From: Adiantum capillus-veneris
Lineage: Eukaryota > Streptophyta > Polypodiopsida > Polypodiales > Pteridaceae
Length of the DNA stretch: 64,000 nucleotides
Reading direction: 5' to 3'
NCBI GenBank assembly: GCA_014529385.2
Contig: CM043970.1
Coordinates: forward strand, 45,166,279-45,230,278
The notes below the pieces were generated by a model that did no database searches, was not told the origin of the DNA, and was given only the letters and a program-made list of their open reading frames with translations. The first letter of the stretch is position 1, and each line of letters starts with the position of its first letter. Of this stretch, positions 23,936 to 35,800 are shown in pieces. Made by a program: the position numbers and the translations under genes.

Positions 23936-24113
23936 GAGAGAGAGATGATAATTTTCCTTGTCTTATGGCGTGTGTACGTGTGTTGTTGGTCCGCCAATTG
24001 TCGTTCTCATGCCGTAAAGCACAAAATGGGTAGCAAATCATGGAGAGAGAGGGGTAGCCACTCAAATAAGAGGAGATGCTCTACTAACCTCTTTGAAATG
24101 CCAACATGACCTA
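23884..24113. repeat. Left unit of a ~230 bp tandem duplication split by Element 2
   Basis: Starts in a GA tract, then 'gtcttatggc..', and ends 'ctctactaacctctttgaaatgcc' and 'aacatgacctatg'. The second unit (42933-43165) has the same order: GA tract, 'gtcctatggc..', 'ctctattaacctctttaaaatgcc', 'aacatgacctatgagacca'. Identity is only moderate, so the duplication is older than Element 2, which landed at its junction. Confidence 0.75.
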
Positions 24114-24731
24114 TGTTTTGGGGAAAACTACTCCCTTGTTCATACTCACAAGCATGACACAGACAACATGCTTGTCATTCGGTGACACGACTAACCCGTA
24201 GGTGCACGGAGGCAATCTCGTTAGCTTGTCAGGCTGATTCCAGCCTACACATATGCACTTCTATGATGCATCAATCACTAATCCTTGTTAACTCCAACCC
24301 ACTCTATCCCTAAACACTCATAACACCGTTTACACATCAAATGTACTCGGAATCGCTTCAAACTTGCTAGGCACCATCCCCTCACTAGGATACACTTACC
24401 TATAAGTCCAATCTCACTAGATTATAACCCTAGCTACCTTAAATACAGTCGCGATAGACTCACAAGTCATAACCTAAAAGTGTGTGAAACCTAAGTCTAT
24501 GAACATCTATGCGTAGCTAATCTCGCCCTCGTTCCATAAAGTACTTGATTGTTGAAAACAAACACCGTTTGTGCTACTTACAAGCAAAACAAGCTCGTGG
24601 GAAGATCGCTCGTGAACAACTCAAAGATGCAAATGCGTGGCGTGGGCGTGTAGCTCTTGGAGAGGCTACCGCGATGGTGTGGTCGCTTCGTGAATCCGGT
24701 GAGGGAGATGTGCGTAGCGAAGAGGATAAAA

Positions 24732-24814
<83 letters not shown>

Positions 24815-25087
24815 CTCGTACGACACAGAATTAATGATTCAAATGTTATTCAAAAATTTTTCTAAGGTGACCTTTATACTTTAGTCACCTTAGCTCAAAA
24901 TGTACATGGGGTTTTAATTGAGTTCTACTCATCATAATTACAAAGTGGAAACGCATTGCGTCCCGGCCAACTAATAAATCTATACATAATCCAAACAATT
25001 GGATAAAGACGGTAGACATCATTGGCATTACAAAGGGAATTTGATAGTCATTACAAAGGGAATTTATACAACTGTTGGGCTCCAACA
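24114..25087 (-). repeat. 3' LTR of Element 2
   Basis: TG...CA, 974 bp. Contains minus-strand TATAAAGG (24878-24871), a 76 bp (CT)n tract (24735-24810), and a palindrome half-site (24449-24460). Closely similar to the 5' LTR apart from microsatellite length and scattered substitutions, mostly transitions. Confidence 0.95.
24449..24460 (-). repeat. Palindrome half-site in U5 of the Element 2 3' LTR
   Basis: Plus strand TCGCGATAGACT, half of the Element 2 palindrome; in RNA it is the 5' arm plus the CGCG centre. It starts 335 bp from the LTR edge, almost exactly where Element 1 has its own half-site (338 bp). Confidence 0.8.
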
Positions 25088-25100
25088 CTCCCCTCCTCCT
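25088..25100 (-). other. Polypurine tract of Element 2
   Basis: Minus strand AGGAGGAGGGGAG directly abutting the 3' LTR, the expected plus-strand DNA primer. Confidence 0.88.
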
Positions 25101-25295
25101 AGTTCATGTCGTCCCCGACATGGCAGTAGAGCTGCTTCTTTAGTAGAGGCTTTCGCATATCTTCAGAAGAGACTTGTATTGTGCATGTTGGGACAGTAAT
25201 GTAGGGCCGAATATTTTTGTATTGATGGGGGTGAAGAAACCGGTGTAGAAGGCTTCTTCAAAGGCCTGGAGATGATACGAGGGCAAAAACATGAT

Positions 25296-28200
25296 TCACT
25301 GATAAAGGGAATGTATCACCTCATGAGAAGGCTGATCAAACAGATCATATGCACATCTATATGTGTCTTGGAAGAAGAAGATGTTGTCTATTGCCTGTCC
25401 AGGTTTAAAGATTTCAAAAACCGCCAGAAGGGTTTTACAGATTTTTCTGAGCATGATGCAAGAGAGGTCAGGCGAGCCAGTGAACAATTTAATGGCTCCC
25501 GTTAGGGTTTTCACCATGTATTGCTCACTCATTCTCTCGCCTGCCTTCAAGTCTGGCAACTTTGGGTAGTTGAGCCATGTGGGTTGGCTTTTCTGCAGCA
25601 GCTCTTGTGCTTTCCAGGTCCGCATCCTTGGTAGAGGGCCAAAGCTAAGCTTGTCTCTGACTCTTTTAGGCGCCTCTACTAGATGAACTAAATAGTGCAG
25701 GTATTTGGTTAGCCATGCCTTTCTCCACTTTGGCTGAGAGTCCACAATCAGCTTAACTCCCTCTGGTTTGGAGATATATGCTTTGTATAGTGGCACTATT
25801 GGCTCCTCTTTAATCCGTTTGTTTATTGTAGCAGCTTTATACTTTAGAAGAAGATATGGGAGAGAAGGTTGTAGCCATTCATGCCGAATGATATTGGCAT
25901 CTAACTTCTGAATGGTCATAGACTTAAATACTCTCTGTCCCCACTCCATTGCTTCTTTGACCATGTCTTTTATTGCCGCTTCTATTGCCTTTTGTAGATT
26001 TTCTTCTTCTTCTTGTGACAGATCCTCGGGTTCTTGGGATGGCCCCACAAGAATGTCCTCTTGCATAGTAATGTCCACTAGATCTGACACATTTTCTATG
26101 TCAATGCCTTCCATTGCTAATGGCCCTGTGCTCAAGTGTTGCTCTTCAATCTGTTGTTGGCCTTTCAGCTCATCTATCTATTTCTGATATGCTTTCTTTT
26201 GCTGCTCAGCTTGATCTCCCATGTTCACTAAAAGGTCGTTCAATTCTGCATTGGCTTTTTCAACCTCTTCTAGCTTCTTCTTGGTGTCTTCATTTTCTGT
26301 TTGCAATCTCTTTAGGTCCTCATCCATCTTCTTGTTCAAGGCTTCTAACTTATCTTTCATGGCCTTGTTTTCATCTTCCAGACGGTTTTGCATTACTAGG
26401 GAGCCCTCGGCCAGCATCAGTCTTTGTCTCTTTTCTAGTGTCAACTCTTTTTGGAGTTCTTTCATTTGTTCTTCATATAGATCATTCTCTGAAGCAGTGC
26501 TAGTCGAGGTAGCAGCTCTTGGCCGGAGATGTCCTTAGCCTCTCGATGGTCTGATCTTTCACTTTCATTTGATCTTTTAGCTCTATCATTTCATCCTGGC
26601 TTGCCTCATGTTCTAGCTCAGTCTTTTCCTTAGCATTCCTCAAAGTTTCAACCTCTTTGGATTCATCAGCAAGGTGTAGTGTCAAATTGTCCCTCTCTTT
26701 CTCCGTATCTGTTAGTGATTTTCTGATTTTCTTGTACTCTTCCTCTGCTCTTTGAAGCTTTTGTTCTGCTACCTGATTCTGTCTTTCCATCTCTTGGCAT
26801 CTTTGTAGAGCCGCGTCCAGATTGGCTTTCAGCTTGGTTTGTTTCTCTGCGTTCTCTTCGTCCTGCTTTTGCAGCGAGTCCACTTCGGCTTTGATATGAA
26901 GTTCATTTGTTTTGAGATTATCAATTTCAACCTCAGTGGCCATCGATCTTGCTCTGAGCCCGGTGAGTTTTTGCATGACTTCATCCCAATCATTGGTTTG
27001 TGGCTGTAAATCCACTGTATCTGCAGCCATCTCCTTCAACTCCACTAACCAAGGGCTCTGCATATATTCCTTGGGCCTAGTGCTCGACAACTCAAAAGCT
27101 GCATTAGCTGCCTCTTCTCGAGAGTACCCAGCAGCTAGGAGATCAAGAAATATTCTATAGTTTCTTTCTTCTGGATCTGGCTTCTCATCTTTTGGCTCAA
27201 CATCTGCCTTCTGCTCTTCCTCTTTAATCTTCTCTTCTTTGGAGTCTTGTTGCCCATCAGGGTTATTCAACTCCTCTTTTTGTTGGGTTTGGGGAGGACT
27301 AAGAGGAGGTGGTGATGGTGGTGGGCTGGATTCTCGGCTTGATGGTGGAGTTTGTTTCTTCTTTTTGAAATCCTGATCTGCCTTTGTTTTCCTCTCTCTT
27401 TCTTGGCCTTCCTGTTCTTCTAGCAGTTGCCGTCTCACTTCGTCAACCTCTTCTTTTGTAAATGGTATATTTGGGATTTTCTCCACTGTAGCATCTAAGA
27501 TCTCAAAATTCTTGATATAATCTTCAAACCGATCCCTTTGAATCCTTCGAGATGATCCAGACATAGCCTCAAGTGATGGCTTCCATAACTCGCTCAGATC
27601 CCCTTTTAGTGCTCTCTTAGCTTTGAAACTTTCCATTAGTTTCTAGCCTTGCCGCTTTCTGTGACTTTGTTTCCTTGGCTGGCACTTGTAGAGTTTCTTT
27701 CTTTCCCTTCTTTGGCTCGGGCGGCTCTTCTAGCACTATCTCTAAACGGCGCTTTAACCTTGTGGCTACCCTAGGCACCGTAGGAGGTTCTTCTTCTTTG
27801 TCTTCCTTCTTTTCCTATGTACTTCTGGTGACCCTTTCCAGACTGCGTCCTCCAATGGTGTTAGTAGAGGGAGGTACTCGCCTTTGTGGTATGTCTTTAA
27901 TATCCTCTCGTAGTACCAGCCAGTTGTTCTGTTTAGGAGCAGGTGGTAGCTAATCTATCGCTCCTATGGCATGGTATATTATTCTGGTGAGTACTTCTCC
28001 TCCTACAATATAATTTGGCTCGTCCTACTGTAGCTTTTTCGCTCCCTCAAATAGATATGATGCATGATCTATATAGCAATCATGTGTCATTCCCATAGCC
28101 CAGGTCATTGTTGTTGAGATGACCCCGTGTGGTGTAGTTTATCTAGGTGGTCTCTTCCTGTAGCTCAACAAACATTGAGTGTATACCTGTGTCAGTACCC

Positions 28201-28726
28201 TCACTTCTAGGTTTGCTATGATTTCAAAAGACGGCAGTTTGGATCTTTGCAGGTAGACTATGAGATTCTTCCTTCTTTCTCTCATGTTGGCTTCCTGACT
28301 AGACATTTTTAAAGCTTCTTTGATGATTTCCTTGGTGATCTGAATCTCCATCATCTCATTATCCATGCACGCAACCCTGCAAGTTCCGTCTTCTTGGATA
28401 GTCTCAATTAGTTGTTGTACTCTCTTGAAATCTATCCCCACTGGTGGTAGTGAAACAAAGTCCCATAAGCCAACTTTCTTCAGCCATGATCTTTGCGGCG
28501 ATCTTTTCAGGTAGTTTTCTGCCTCCTTGGGGATCATTACTGTATCCATTAAATTTCCTTTGCCATCCATATAGGAACCTTGGTAGATTTGGAAAGCTGC
28601 TGCCTATTGCACTTCTGGAGGTATCCATGTGGCTGCTGGCTTTAATGAATTTTGTAGAAGTGTATAGGGTGTTGCATCCTCCGTTGCCAGGTTCTTGCCT
28701 TTTCTTTTTCCCGGAGAAGCGTCCAT
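25296..28726 (-). pseudogene. 3' accessory gene of Element 2: globular N-terminus, proline-rich linker, long coiled coil, C-terminal domain
   Basis: Sense to the element and separated from the polyprotein by ~2.8 kb. It starts at ATG 28726 (MDASPGKRKGKN). The frame runs through at least five in-frame stops (mostly TAG or TAA) to about 27636, then shifts into a 378 codon frame (27636-26500), a 95 codon frame (26465-26178) and a 279 codon frame (26135-25296). Originally it was perhaps 1,100 codons. Order: N-terminal globular region (VGLWDFVSLPPVGIDF, EDGTCRVACMDNEMMEI), resembling domains in other plant retroelement accessory proteins; a Lys-Arg and PPPSPPPLSPPQ linker; a strong heptad-rich coiled coil (about 27000-26180); a Trp/Leu-rich C-terminal domain. 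No transmembrane segment, so it is not an Athila-type envelope-like protein. Role unknown; perhaps structural. Confidence 0.7.
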
Positions 28727-31509
28727 GGATCCTGTATCCACAAGTAATGGTTAATGTAAAACTTAGTACCTCTTTTCTAAATTGATTATCACTTAAGCAT
28801 GCATCTAGTTGAGCCCTCTTAGTCCCAAGATGAGTTAGTGAAAAGTGTTAGCAGATAGACAAGTTCTTTCAGTGTTTGACTCTGATGGCTTCAAATTAAT
28901 GTTGTTGATGAAGGAGAAGGTGTCTAAATGCTTTGAAACTTTGTGTGGTACATGTGCATAGGGTAAGCTCTCCATATGGTCACGATTTGGTATTTTTCAC
29001 ATGTGACTTCACACTCAGATTCCCCATGGCTAGTACATGATCTGACTTAATTTTCATCTCAAATGGATGTCAAGTGACCTCCCTTGGGCTCAACTTTCAT
29101 TTTTCCAGAAATCCTCCAAGGAGATGTTGGTCTATCTCCCTCATCTTTTGTTGTTTTGGGTCCAAACTTTGTGGGCAATCTTCTGACACCATACTGAAGC
29201 TAGCTGTTGAATCTATTTTTTGATCAAGGGTATCTATCTCATTCTACCAAGTCTATCACGATAGACTTGGAGTTAGGCTTATTTTGTCAATTTTTTGGTA
29301 TGTAGCCTTTGGTCTGCCTTCCCCTAGTTGATGTAAGATCCCTTGAACCTTCACATGTGGCTTTCAACTTTCTCTGCTCTTGAGATGTCCTGTTCTGAAT
29401 CTAGGCTGTTGTCAAGTCTATCTCATCTTTTCATATGAGTCTATCTTTTCTAAAATTTGGTATACTTTCTTCATTAGCTTTTACAAGTTTATCCTTGTGA
29501 TTATCTTTGAAAAGGACCCTCCCAAAGATAGAGTAGTTAGTCTATCGCGATAGACTAAGTCCTTGTGCCAGATAGATCAAATTTTGCACTCTGATGTGAT
29601 ATCTGGGGTCATTAGGCCTTGTTAGTCCCATTTATGAAGTCACAATCAAAATTCCATGTGTCTAAGTGCATGAGCAAGTCTATCACGATAGACTCACTAT
29701 CTTGTCATTTTTACAAGTTTTTTGATGTTAGTCGGTCCCCCCTGGTGTTAGTAGGCTCTCCTAGACACACACATTAAGTTTTAACCAATTTGGAAAAGTG
29801 TACTCCCTGTTGGCAACACTTAGCTGTTTCTGGAGTCGGAGTAGACCACTTAGGTGATGGTCGCCGTACTTTCTGGTCATTGTATGACTCAGGCTGACTT
29901 TCCTTTCTTTTTGACCTTCCGTCAGAGTAGTTGGTTGTTCTTTTCGTGCTTACGTCACCAAGAACGACCATTTGGACGCTTTTCTGGCCTATTGCTGGCG
30001 TTTGTCCTCGTGGAAGTGCTTCTTCTTGAGTGGCAACATTCCAACTCATAGTTGACATCTTTAGGATGTACCCTGTCAAATTTGGTGTAATTTGATCACC
30101 TGGTCGGCCCGTTAGAGTTTCATGATGCTTTGCGTAATTTTTGTCAGATAGGGACTTTAGGCTCAGCTTTGACTGACTTTTTCATGGTCTAACCATTCAG
30201 TTGGTTTGTTGAGGTTATTGGCTTGCTGCCTATGAGTTTTGGCTCATTTCCTATCACTTTGGGTCAACTGCCCTTCTGTAGGCCCTGTGAAATTAGGGTT
30301 TTCTAGGATGCTTCTTTTGCGCTATCCGGGGTCATAGGTTTGTTCCCTAGGCTATAGGCATTGTGCCTTTCAATTTTGGTTCCATTTGGTGGCCTCTAGG
30401 TCTTCCTAACAACCGGCCTACAGTATGTGATGGTGGCGTTGGCGAGGTTTTGCGACTAACTGAAGTAAACAACACTTAGAGTCAAGGTTGACGAGCATAC
30501 CTCTCATATCTGATGTGGATATGGTGACCGTGCGTGATGGATGAGCTCCTGGAAGTCTTAGATGATGTAGGGAGCTCTCTCTCTCTCTCTCACAATGGAA
30601 AATGACTCAAATGAGAGATTTCTTGCCTAGCCTCCCTATATGTGATCGGGGCTCCAACATGAAATTTTCACATCTTTTACCTATGGCCATAACTTTTCGC
30701 GAGATGCGGTTTAGGCTCGCAAATTTTCTGATTTGGACCTCGTTTGCTCCAGTTCTACAATTTTTGCAGATTTCTCGTTTTGGAGGTCCCGTCATGACGG
30801 TGGCGATTTTTGCCTTGTCACCTTCGCACTCCATATTTTTTTTGTGTCTTCTTTACCTTGCTCTAATCAAGCGTCTCTTCTGTTGCATTTCCATCTGGAT
30901 TATGGATTTTTTTCTATATTTTTTGCTAGAAAATGGCTAAAATAGCTCACTTTTCTCTCGTTTATGTACATTCTCGCTCTCAATCGTCAACCTTGGCCTA
31001 TTTTTTGATGTTTTTCGAAGGTTTTGACCATTTTTGACTCGCTTTACAGTATATACACATCCCTAGGGGCTCATATATGATCATTTGGTCCCCAATTCTA
31101 ATTAATTACGAGGGCATATTCTTTTCCCAAAAATCACACAATAAAACGCAAAATTGGTTGAAAATCAAACACAAACATTGCCCTCTAATATAAGACATGA
31201 GTCTGCTCATTTGGAATGCCTCCCCCTCTCCTGGTCGGAGTCCTCCCGGACGACAGGGTATCGTCAAGGGTATGTGTTGTGCATGGGTGTTAACTCGTCC
31301 TAATGCAGGCCTTGTAAGGTAGCCCTATATGCATGCACAGTCAATGCATTTAGAAAAAAATTATGCGGTGTAAGAGGAAGGTATAAGCGATACACTTATT
31401 GGCATTCGTCGGTGAGGTTTCCTGTGGTCATGTTAGTTGGCTAGCAGATTTTCTTGGCGATAAGAAGTTGTAATTCTGCCGCTCGTTTTTTTATGGTCTT
31501 CCAAGGTTT
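28727..31509 (-). other. Non-coding spacer of Element 2 between polyprotein and 3' gene
   Basis: No credible coding frame over 2.8 kb. The part nearest the 3' gene (29250-29694) carries three palindromes. A short (CT)n run lies near 30573-30591 and a TATATAC-like site near 31050. Its position suggests a second promoter or leader for the 3' gene. Confidence 0.45.
29250..29694 (-). repeat. Palindromes in the Element 2 spacer (arm AGTCTAT, centre CGCG)
   Basis: Full copies at 29250-29267 (centre CACG), 29539-29556 (CGCG, extending to a 22 bp perfect palindrome 29537-29558) and 29677-29694 (CACG). Half-copies AGTCTATCT lie near 29415 and 29437. Spacing is 289 and 138 bp. All arms are perfect. 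Confidence 0.92.
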
Positions 31510-32443
31510 TTAAACTTTGGTTTGTGCCTCCGCTGAAGTCAATCTGGATGTATTCTTTGTTGCATGTTCTGGTTGAACATCCTTTCGTTTCCATATCTTT
31601 TTGTTGACTTTGTTTGCACAGATATTCGTGTTTGTTGTCGTTGACGCTACTTGTTTCGGCGTGATGGTTGTATGGTCTAGTTTGTCATTGGCAGTTGTAG
31701 ACAACTGTTTGGTGGTCTGCGTTGGCATCCATACCTGTGTTGTTGGCTTGTTCTGAATTGGTACTTTTGGACGCCATACCAATATAGTCCGTTTCAGATT
31801 CTTCTTGTTAATAATTGTTCTTCAAATCTTTGCTTTCGTAGGGTTATTTGTCTTTTCTTCAGTCAACTCCCTTACAGGAATTTAGTTGTCTTGCCTGAGC
31901 CAAACTTGATATTTATGCCCTTGATGAAATTGTGCCTCGGATAGATCTATACATCGCACCCACACTTGCCTTGGTTCCCCACATGATTGTTGGCTTTTGA
32001 TAATACATTTATTGCCATCAAACTTTGATTGTTGTTGATTAGTGCGTTGCGGATGTACGGACTCCTGTCTCCACATTGACACATATTTATCATATGATAA
32101 GAAGGGTTCTGAAAAGTTGTCATTTCTGAACAGTGCTTCATTACTATCCAAATCAATGAATACTCTATTAACTTTCATCCACGACACTGCTAAGATACAC
32201 GCATTGCTGATCTATTTGGTGGCAGCACATGGAATTTATGAGTGTATGTGTGCCCCTGCACTGTGATTGGTAACATAATAGACCACAAAGTGGTCACCTC
32301 ATCACCCAATGCGACTTTCAGCTTGTGTGTGTCTGTGAATTTCGTTATTGGTCCAAGTTTTCAAAAGAGCTCAAAGCTCTTTCGAAAGATCTCAAAGCTG
32401 ATGACACTCAATTTCACCCCACTGTCAAGCAATGCATAGGTTT
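31510..32443 (-). pseudogene. Second protease-like domain and W-repeat at the polyprotein C-terminus of Element 2
   Basis: Directly after the integrase tail, in a shifted frame, the minus strand at about 32440-32180 reads ETYALLDSGVKLSVISFEIF then LPITVQGHTYTHKFHVLPPN. This is a retropepsin-like domain with intact Asp-Ser-Gly, continuing after a shift as WMKVNRVFIDLDSNEALF, the usual end of this fold. It is followed (31882-32187) by a unit W76-x19-W96, VRCIDLSEAQFHQGHKYQ between tryptophans, matching the Element 1 repeat, and then a Thr/Gln/Asn-rich tail with VWRPK and VWMP motifs to 31510. At least two stops and two shifts. The polyprotein thus carries two protease-like domains, one before RT and one after integrase; Element 1 keeps only the second module. 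Confidence 0.65.
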
Positions 32444-34455
32444 CTACTTGTTCTTGCCTGCATATGCTTTTATGTAAGGACTACACCACGTGCTCTCGTC
32501 CCGAGCCATAAGGTCTGTGAGTGTCCTTGCTAGTTCTTCGCTTTGTATATCCGGTTCGATTGTTTGGATTGTTGGAAGAGGATATTCTTCAGTCATCAGC
32601 GTTGTGACCATGTTTATTGTTCTCAAAAAATGCTTACGCTTAGCAATGAGTTCCTTGGCTTCTTGTTGTGCCTGGATATGAACTCGTTGTTGTTCCTATC
32701 TATAGGCTTTGCCATAATGCAATTGAAACAACATCCCAGGAGTTAGAGGTAAATGATACTTTTTCAAACAACACCCACTAATCCAATTCGGCATTTCTTT
32801 TCCATCTAGTGTCGACAGTTTTACTGCTCCGCTAGACGATATATCTTGGATCAAATAAGCCCCATTCCTCTTTTCTTTAGTTTCTTGGCATGTTGTTTAA
32901 GGGTGTATACCAAGACATAGTCCCCCGTTTTCAAGTCCTTGTTTTTGACATGTTTGTCAAAAAACTCTTTCTATTGTCTTTTCTTGGCAAAAATGGTTGC
33001 TACCGCATTAAGTCGTAACTCGTCTAGTTTTTCTAGGTCATCTAACCTTTCTGAAAGCTCATGGCCCGTCCAGTCCAACCGTTTAGCTACTCTTAGCGTT
33101 GGAATTCAATAGGCAGTATTTCCCTTAACCCATATACCATATTAAACGGTGTAGCATTGAATGTTGTTTTATATGCAACTCGATAAGCCCATAATGTTGA
33201 ATATAGCATTTGATCCCAGTCCGTCCTTGTTTCACTAACTAGTTTCGTAAGAACTGTGCACAATATTTTGTTGGTCGCTTCTGCTTGGCCATTGGCTTGT
33301 GGATGGTAGGGTGTAGATTTGCGATGAATTACCATAAACTCATTCAAGAGATGTTCGATAACTTCATTTACAAAGTGCGTCCCTCTATCACTCACCAGCT
33401 CGATTGGTAGGCCATATCGTGTAAACACATATTCATATAAGAATTGTGCCATGGTTCTTTCATATACCTTTTTTGTGGCTTTTGCTTCCACCCATTTGGT
33501 CATATAATCAGTGGCCACTATGATGTATTGTGCTTGTGAACGATAAGCTGGTGGAGTAATAGGACCAACAAAGTCCAATCCCCATTTAGCGAATTCTCGA
33601 GCACTCATCATTGGTCTTAAAGGCATGTCGTCTCTCTTAACTGGCACCTTAGTGCGTTGACATTCATCACACCTTTTCACAAATTCTGTTGCATCTTGAA
33701 TCATGGTCGGCCACCATATGCCTACAATCATAATGATTTTTACGGTTCTCTCCGCTAAAAAATGACCTTTTGCTATGCTTGCATGGGCTTGCTCCAATAA
33801 TGGAAAGTAGTCATTTTCGTGAGGAACTATCCTCAATTGGTTATCGGTTCCTCTTTTATACAATTGGTCACTAATGATCGTATACCTATTCGCTTCGATT
33901 TGTAAAGCCTTTTGTCTGGGTTTAGACCAATCTCCTGACAACTCTTTATTAGTCCAATATTCCACAATAGCATGACTCCATGCGGGTGCTATCGTCACTT
34001 GGTATAATGTGGCATAATCCACAGTGGTATTGGTTGCACAAAAGTTGCATTTCTTGATGTAATTAGCTACATCGCCTGCCATTCCAAGCCAATACACTCC
34101 AAGTCTTTGTAATCATTCATAGGTTATTTGATTTCCTCGATGGAAACCCCCTGTCTGTGTATGTGCCTCCTCTAGATACGCACCGTACTCCTCTGGGCCT
34201 ATACATAACCTTAGGATCCCATCGTTACCATGATGATACATTCTTCCCGCAAGCATCGTGTAATTTTGTGCTTGTCTAACATCTTTCACCATGTGTCTTT
34301 TGTCAAGATTCATTCCATATGTCAACAACAGAATAATCTTCTCTGACCACTTCAGTACCATCTCTATATTAAATAGGTATGCGTCTGGGAGATCATCATC
34401 TACACCAGTAGCCTTTTCACCATTTAGTAATAGAGAAAGGTGGTCTGCTCTTTGA
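32444..34455 (-). pseudogene. Integrase of Element 2 with two zinc-binding (HHCC) modules
   Basis: Frames 34361-34113 and 34097-33093 are in register around one TGA. Module A: AHTQTGGFHRG, stop, then IKKCNFC. Module B: AHASIAKGHF then VKRCDECQR (H105, H112, C143, C146 of the second frame). Each is preceded by the usual linker (NYTMLAGRMYHHG; RYTIISDQLYKRG), so the whole N-terminal unit of ~115 residues is duplicated. The catalytic core is complete: D175 (GLDFVGP), D237 (SDRGTHF), E273 (PYHPQANGQAE), with 35 residues between D237 and E273. After a shift at about 33093 the C-terminal region (RLDWTGHELSERL, LKTGDYVLVYTLK, GKEMPNWISG) continues to 32444. It would insert element cDNA into the host genome. 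No chromodomain seen. Confidence 0.85.
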
Positions 34456-35790
34456 TGAGTTTTCCTTTCTTTATTACTACCGTAAAATCAAACTCCAGCA
34501 ACACAATGAACCATCTTACAATTCGTCCCGTGTTACAAGGTTTGTTTACTAAGTACAAAAGTGCCTGATGATCCACAAAAAATGTGAATTTGTTCGCAAG
34601 CAAATAATGATGAAATTTCTTTACCGCGTATATCATATCTAATCCTTCTCTTTCCGTGGTGGTATAATTCTTCTCTGCACTGTTGAGTTGTCTACTAGCA
34701 TAACTGATGGGAAAATCTGTATTACCCTCTCTTGGTTGTGCTAATATACAGCCTATTGCAAATGCCGAAGCATCTACATTTACATGGAAAATCTTTGACC
34801 AATCCTGTGCTTTTAGAATTGGTACAGATACCAGTGCATCTTTTAATTTCTGGAATGACTCCTCACATTCGTCGGTCCATATGAAGATCGTGATCAGACC
34901 ATACAGGGGTTTTGCTATTACAGCATACATGTAGATAAAATGTCGGTAGTATCCACAATGTCCCATAAATGATTGTACCTCTCGTACAGTGTTTGGTCTT
35001 GGCAATTCTATGATCACCTTTACCTTGTCTTCATCAGTGGTAATTCCATTAGCCGATACTATGTGGCCTAGGATCTTGCCTTTTCGTACCATGAATACAC
35101 ATTTTTCTGGGTTGATGCAAATCCTATACGTTCTGCATTTTTCAAATACCTTTCTAAGATGATCTATATGGTCTTCTCTCAATAGAGAATAGACACACAA
35201 GTCATCCATCTAAATATCCAAAAATATTCGCAAGTATTCTTTAAAAGCATATGTCATTAATCTCTAAAATGTGGCTGGAGCATTGGTCAAGCCAAATGAC
35301 ATTACCCTAAACGTATATATGCCCCATTCAGTTGCAAACGTGGTTTTGTACTGATCTTCCAGTTTAAGCCCCAATTGGTTATAACCAGAGAATCCGTCCA
35401 TAAAGCTATAGGTCTGCTTGCCTGCTACTTGTTCTAGGACATGTTTTATGATAGGAAGAGGATAGTTGTCCCTTATTGTTGCTGCGTTTACCTTCTTGAG
35501 ATTCACACACACCCGTAATTTCCCGTTTTTCTTAGGTACCACCATGATTGGTGACACCCAGTCAGTGTGCTCTATCTCATAAATAAATTCAGCATCCATA
35601 AGTTTTTCTATCTCGTCCTTGATCCTTTTGGCGAATGTCTCATTGTACGTGTACGGACGTTGTTTGCTTGGCTTTGCATCCTACTTTAGAGGGATCGAAT
35701 GTTCACAAATGTTAGGATCCACCCCCTTCAGATCTTTGTATGACTAGGCAAATACATCACGAAATTCTTTAAGCGTTTTGATCAGGAAGT
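34424..35790 (-). pseudogene. Reverse transcriptase and RNase H of Element 2
   Basis: A single frame interrupted by TAG codons. N-terminal to RT: LKEFRDVFA-stop-SYKDLKGVDPN, then PSKQRPYTYNETFAKRI. RT core: DWVSPIMVVPKKNGKLRVCV, YSFMDGFSGYNQ (catalytic Asp), FGLTNAPATF-stop-RLM, then MDDLCVYS, the YxDD box with Asp-Asp intact but preceded by a TAG. RNase H follows: FHVNVDASAFAIGCIL (D), TTTEREGLDMIYAVKKF (E), FFVDHQALLYL (D). The frame is lost near 34455. It would copy element RNA to DNA. Every stop can be explained by one C-to-T or G-to-A change from CAG or TGG. Motifs fit non-chromovirus gypsy elements. Confidence 0.88.
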
Positions 35791-35800
35791 CCTCTTCTTC

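Larger units (their letters stand above)
18083..23945 (-). repeat. 5' LTR of Element 1 (right copy)
   Basis: Begins TG at 18083 next to the primer site and matches the left copy from 18107 on. Its outer end lies in a GA tract around 23890-23945, where the left copy also stops matching, so the terminal CA and target duplication cannot be placed. It carries the same TATA/poly(A) pair (18789-18745), half-site (18421-18435), phosphatase-like fragment and antisense unit as the other LTR. Confidence 0.75.

Noticed and set aside
25296-28726. Envelope-like (Athila-type) protein
   Set aside because: No signal peptide, transmembrane segment or furin-like site; the protein is coiled-coil and proline-rich.
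34361-34455. Second, archaeal-type RNase H between RNase H and integrase as in Tat/Ogre
   Set aside because: There is not enough sequence between the RNase H end and the integrase linker and no motif is visible, so a strict Ogre label was not used.
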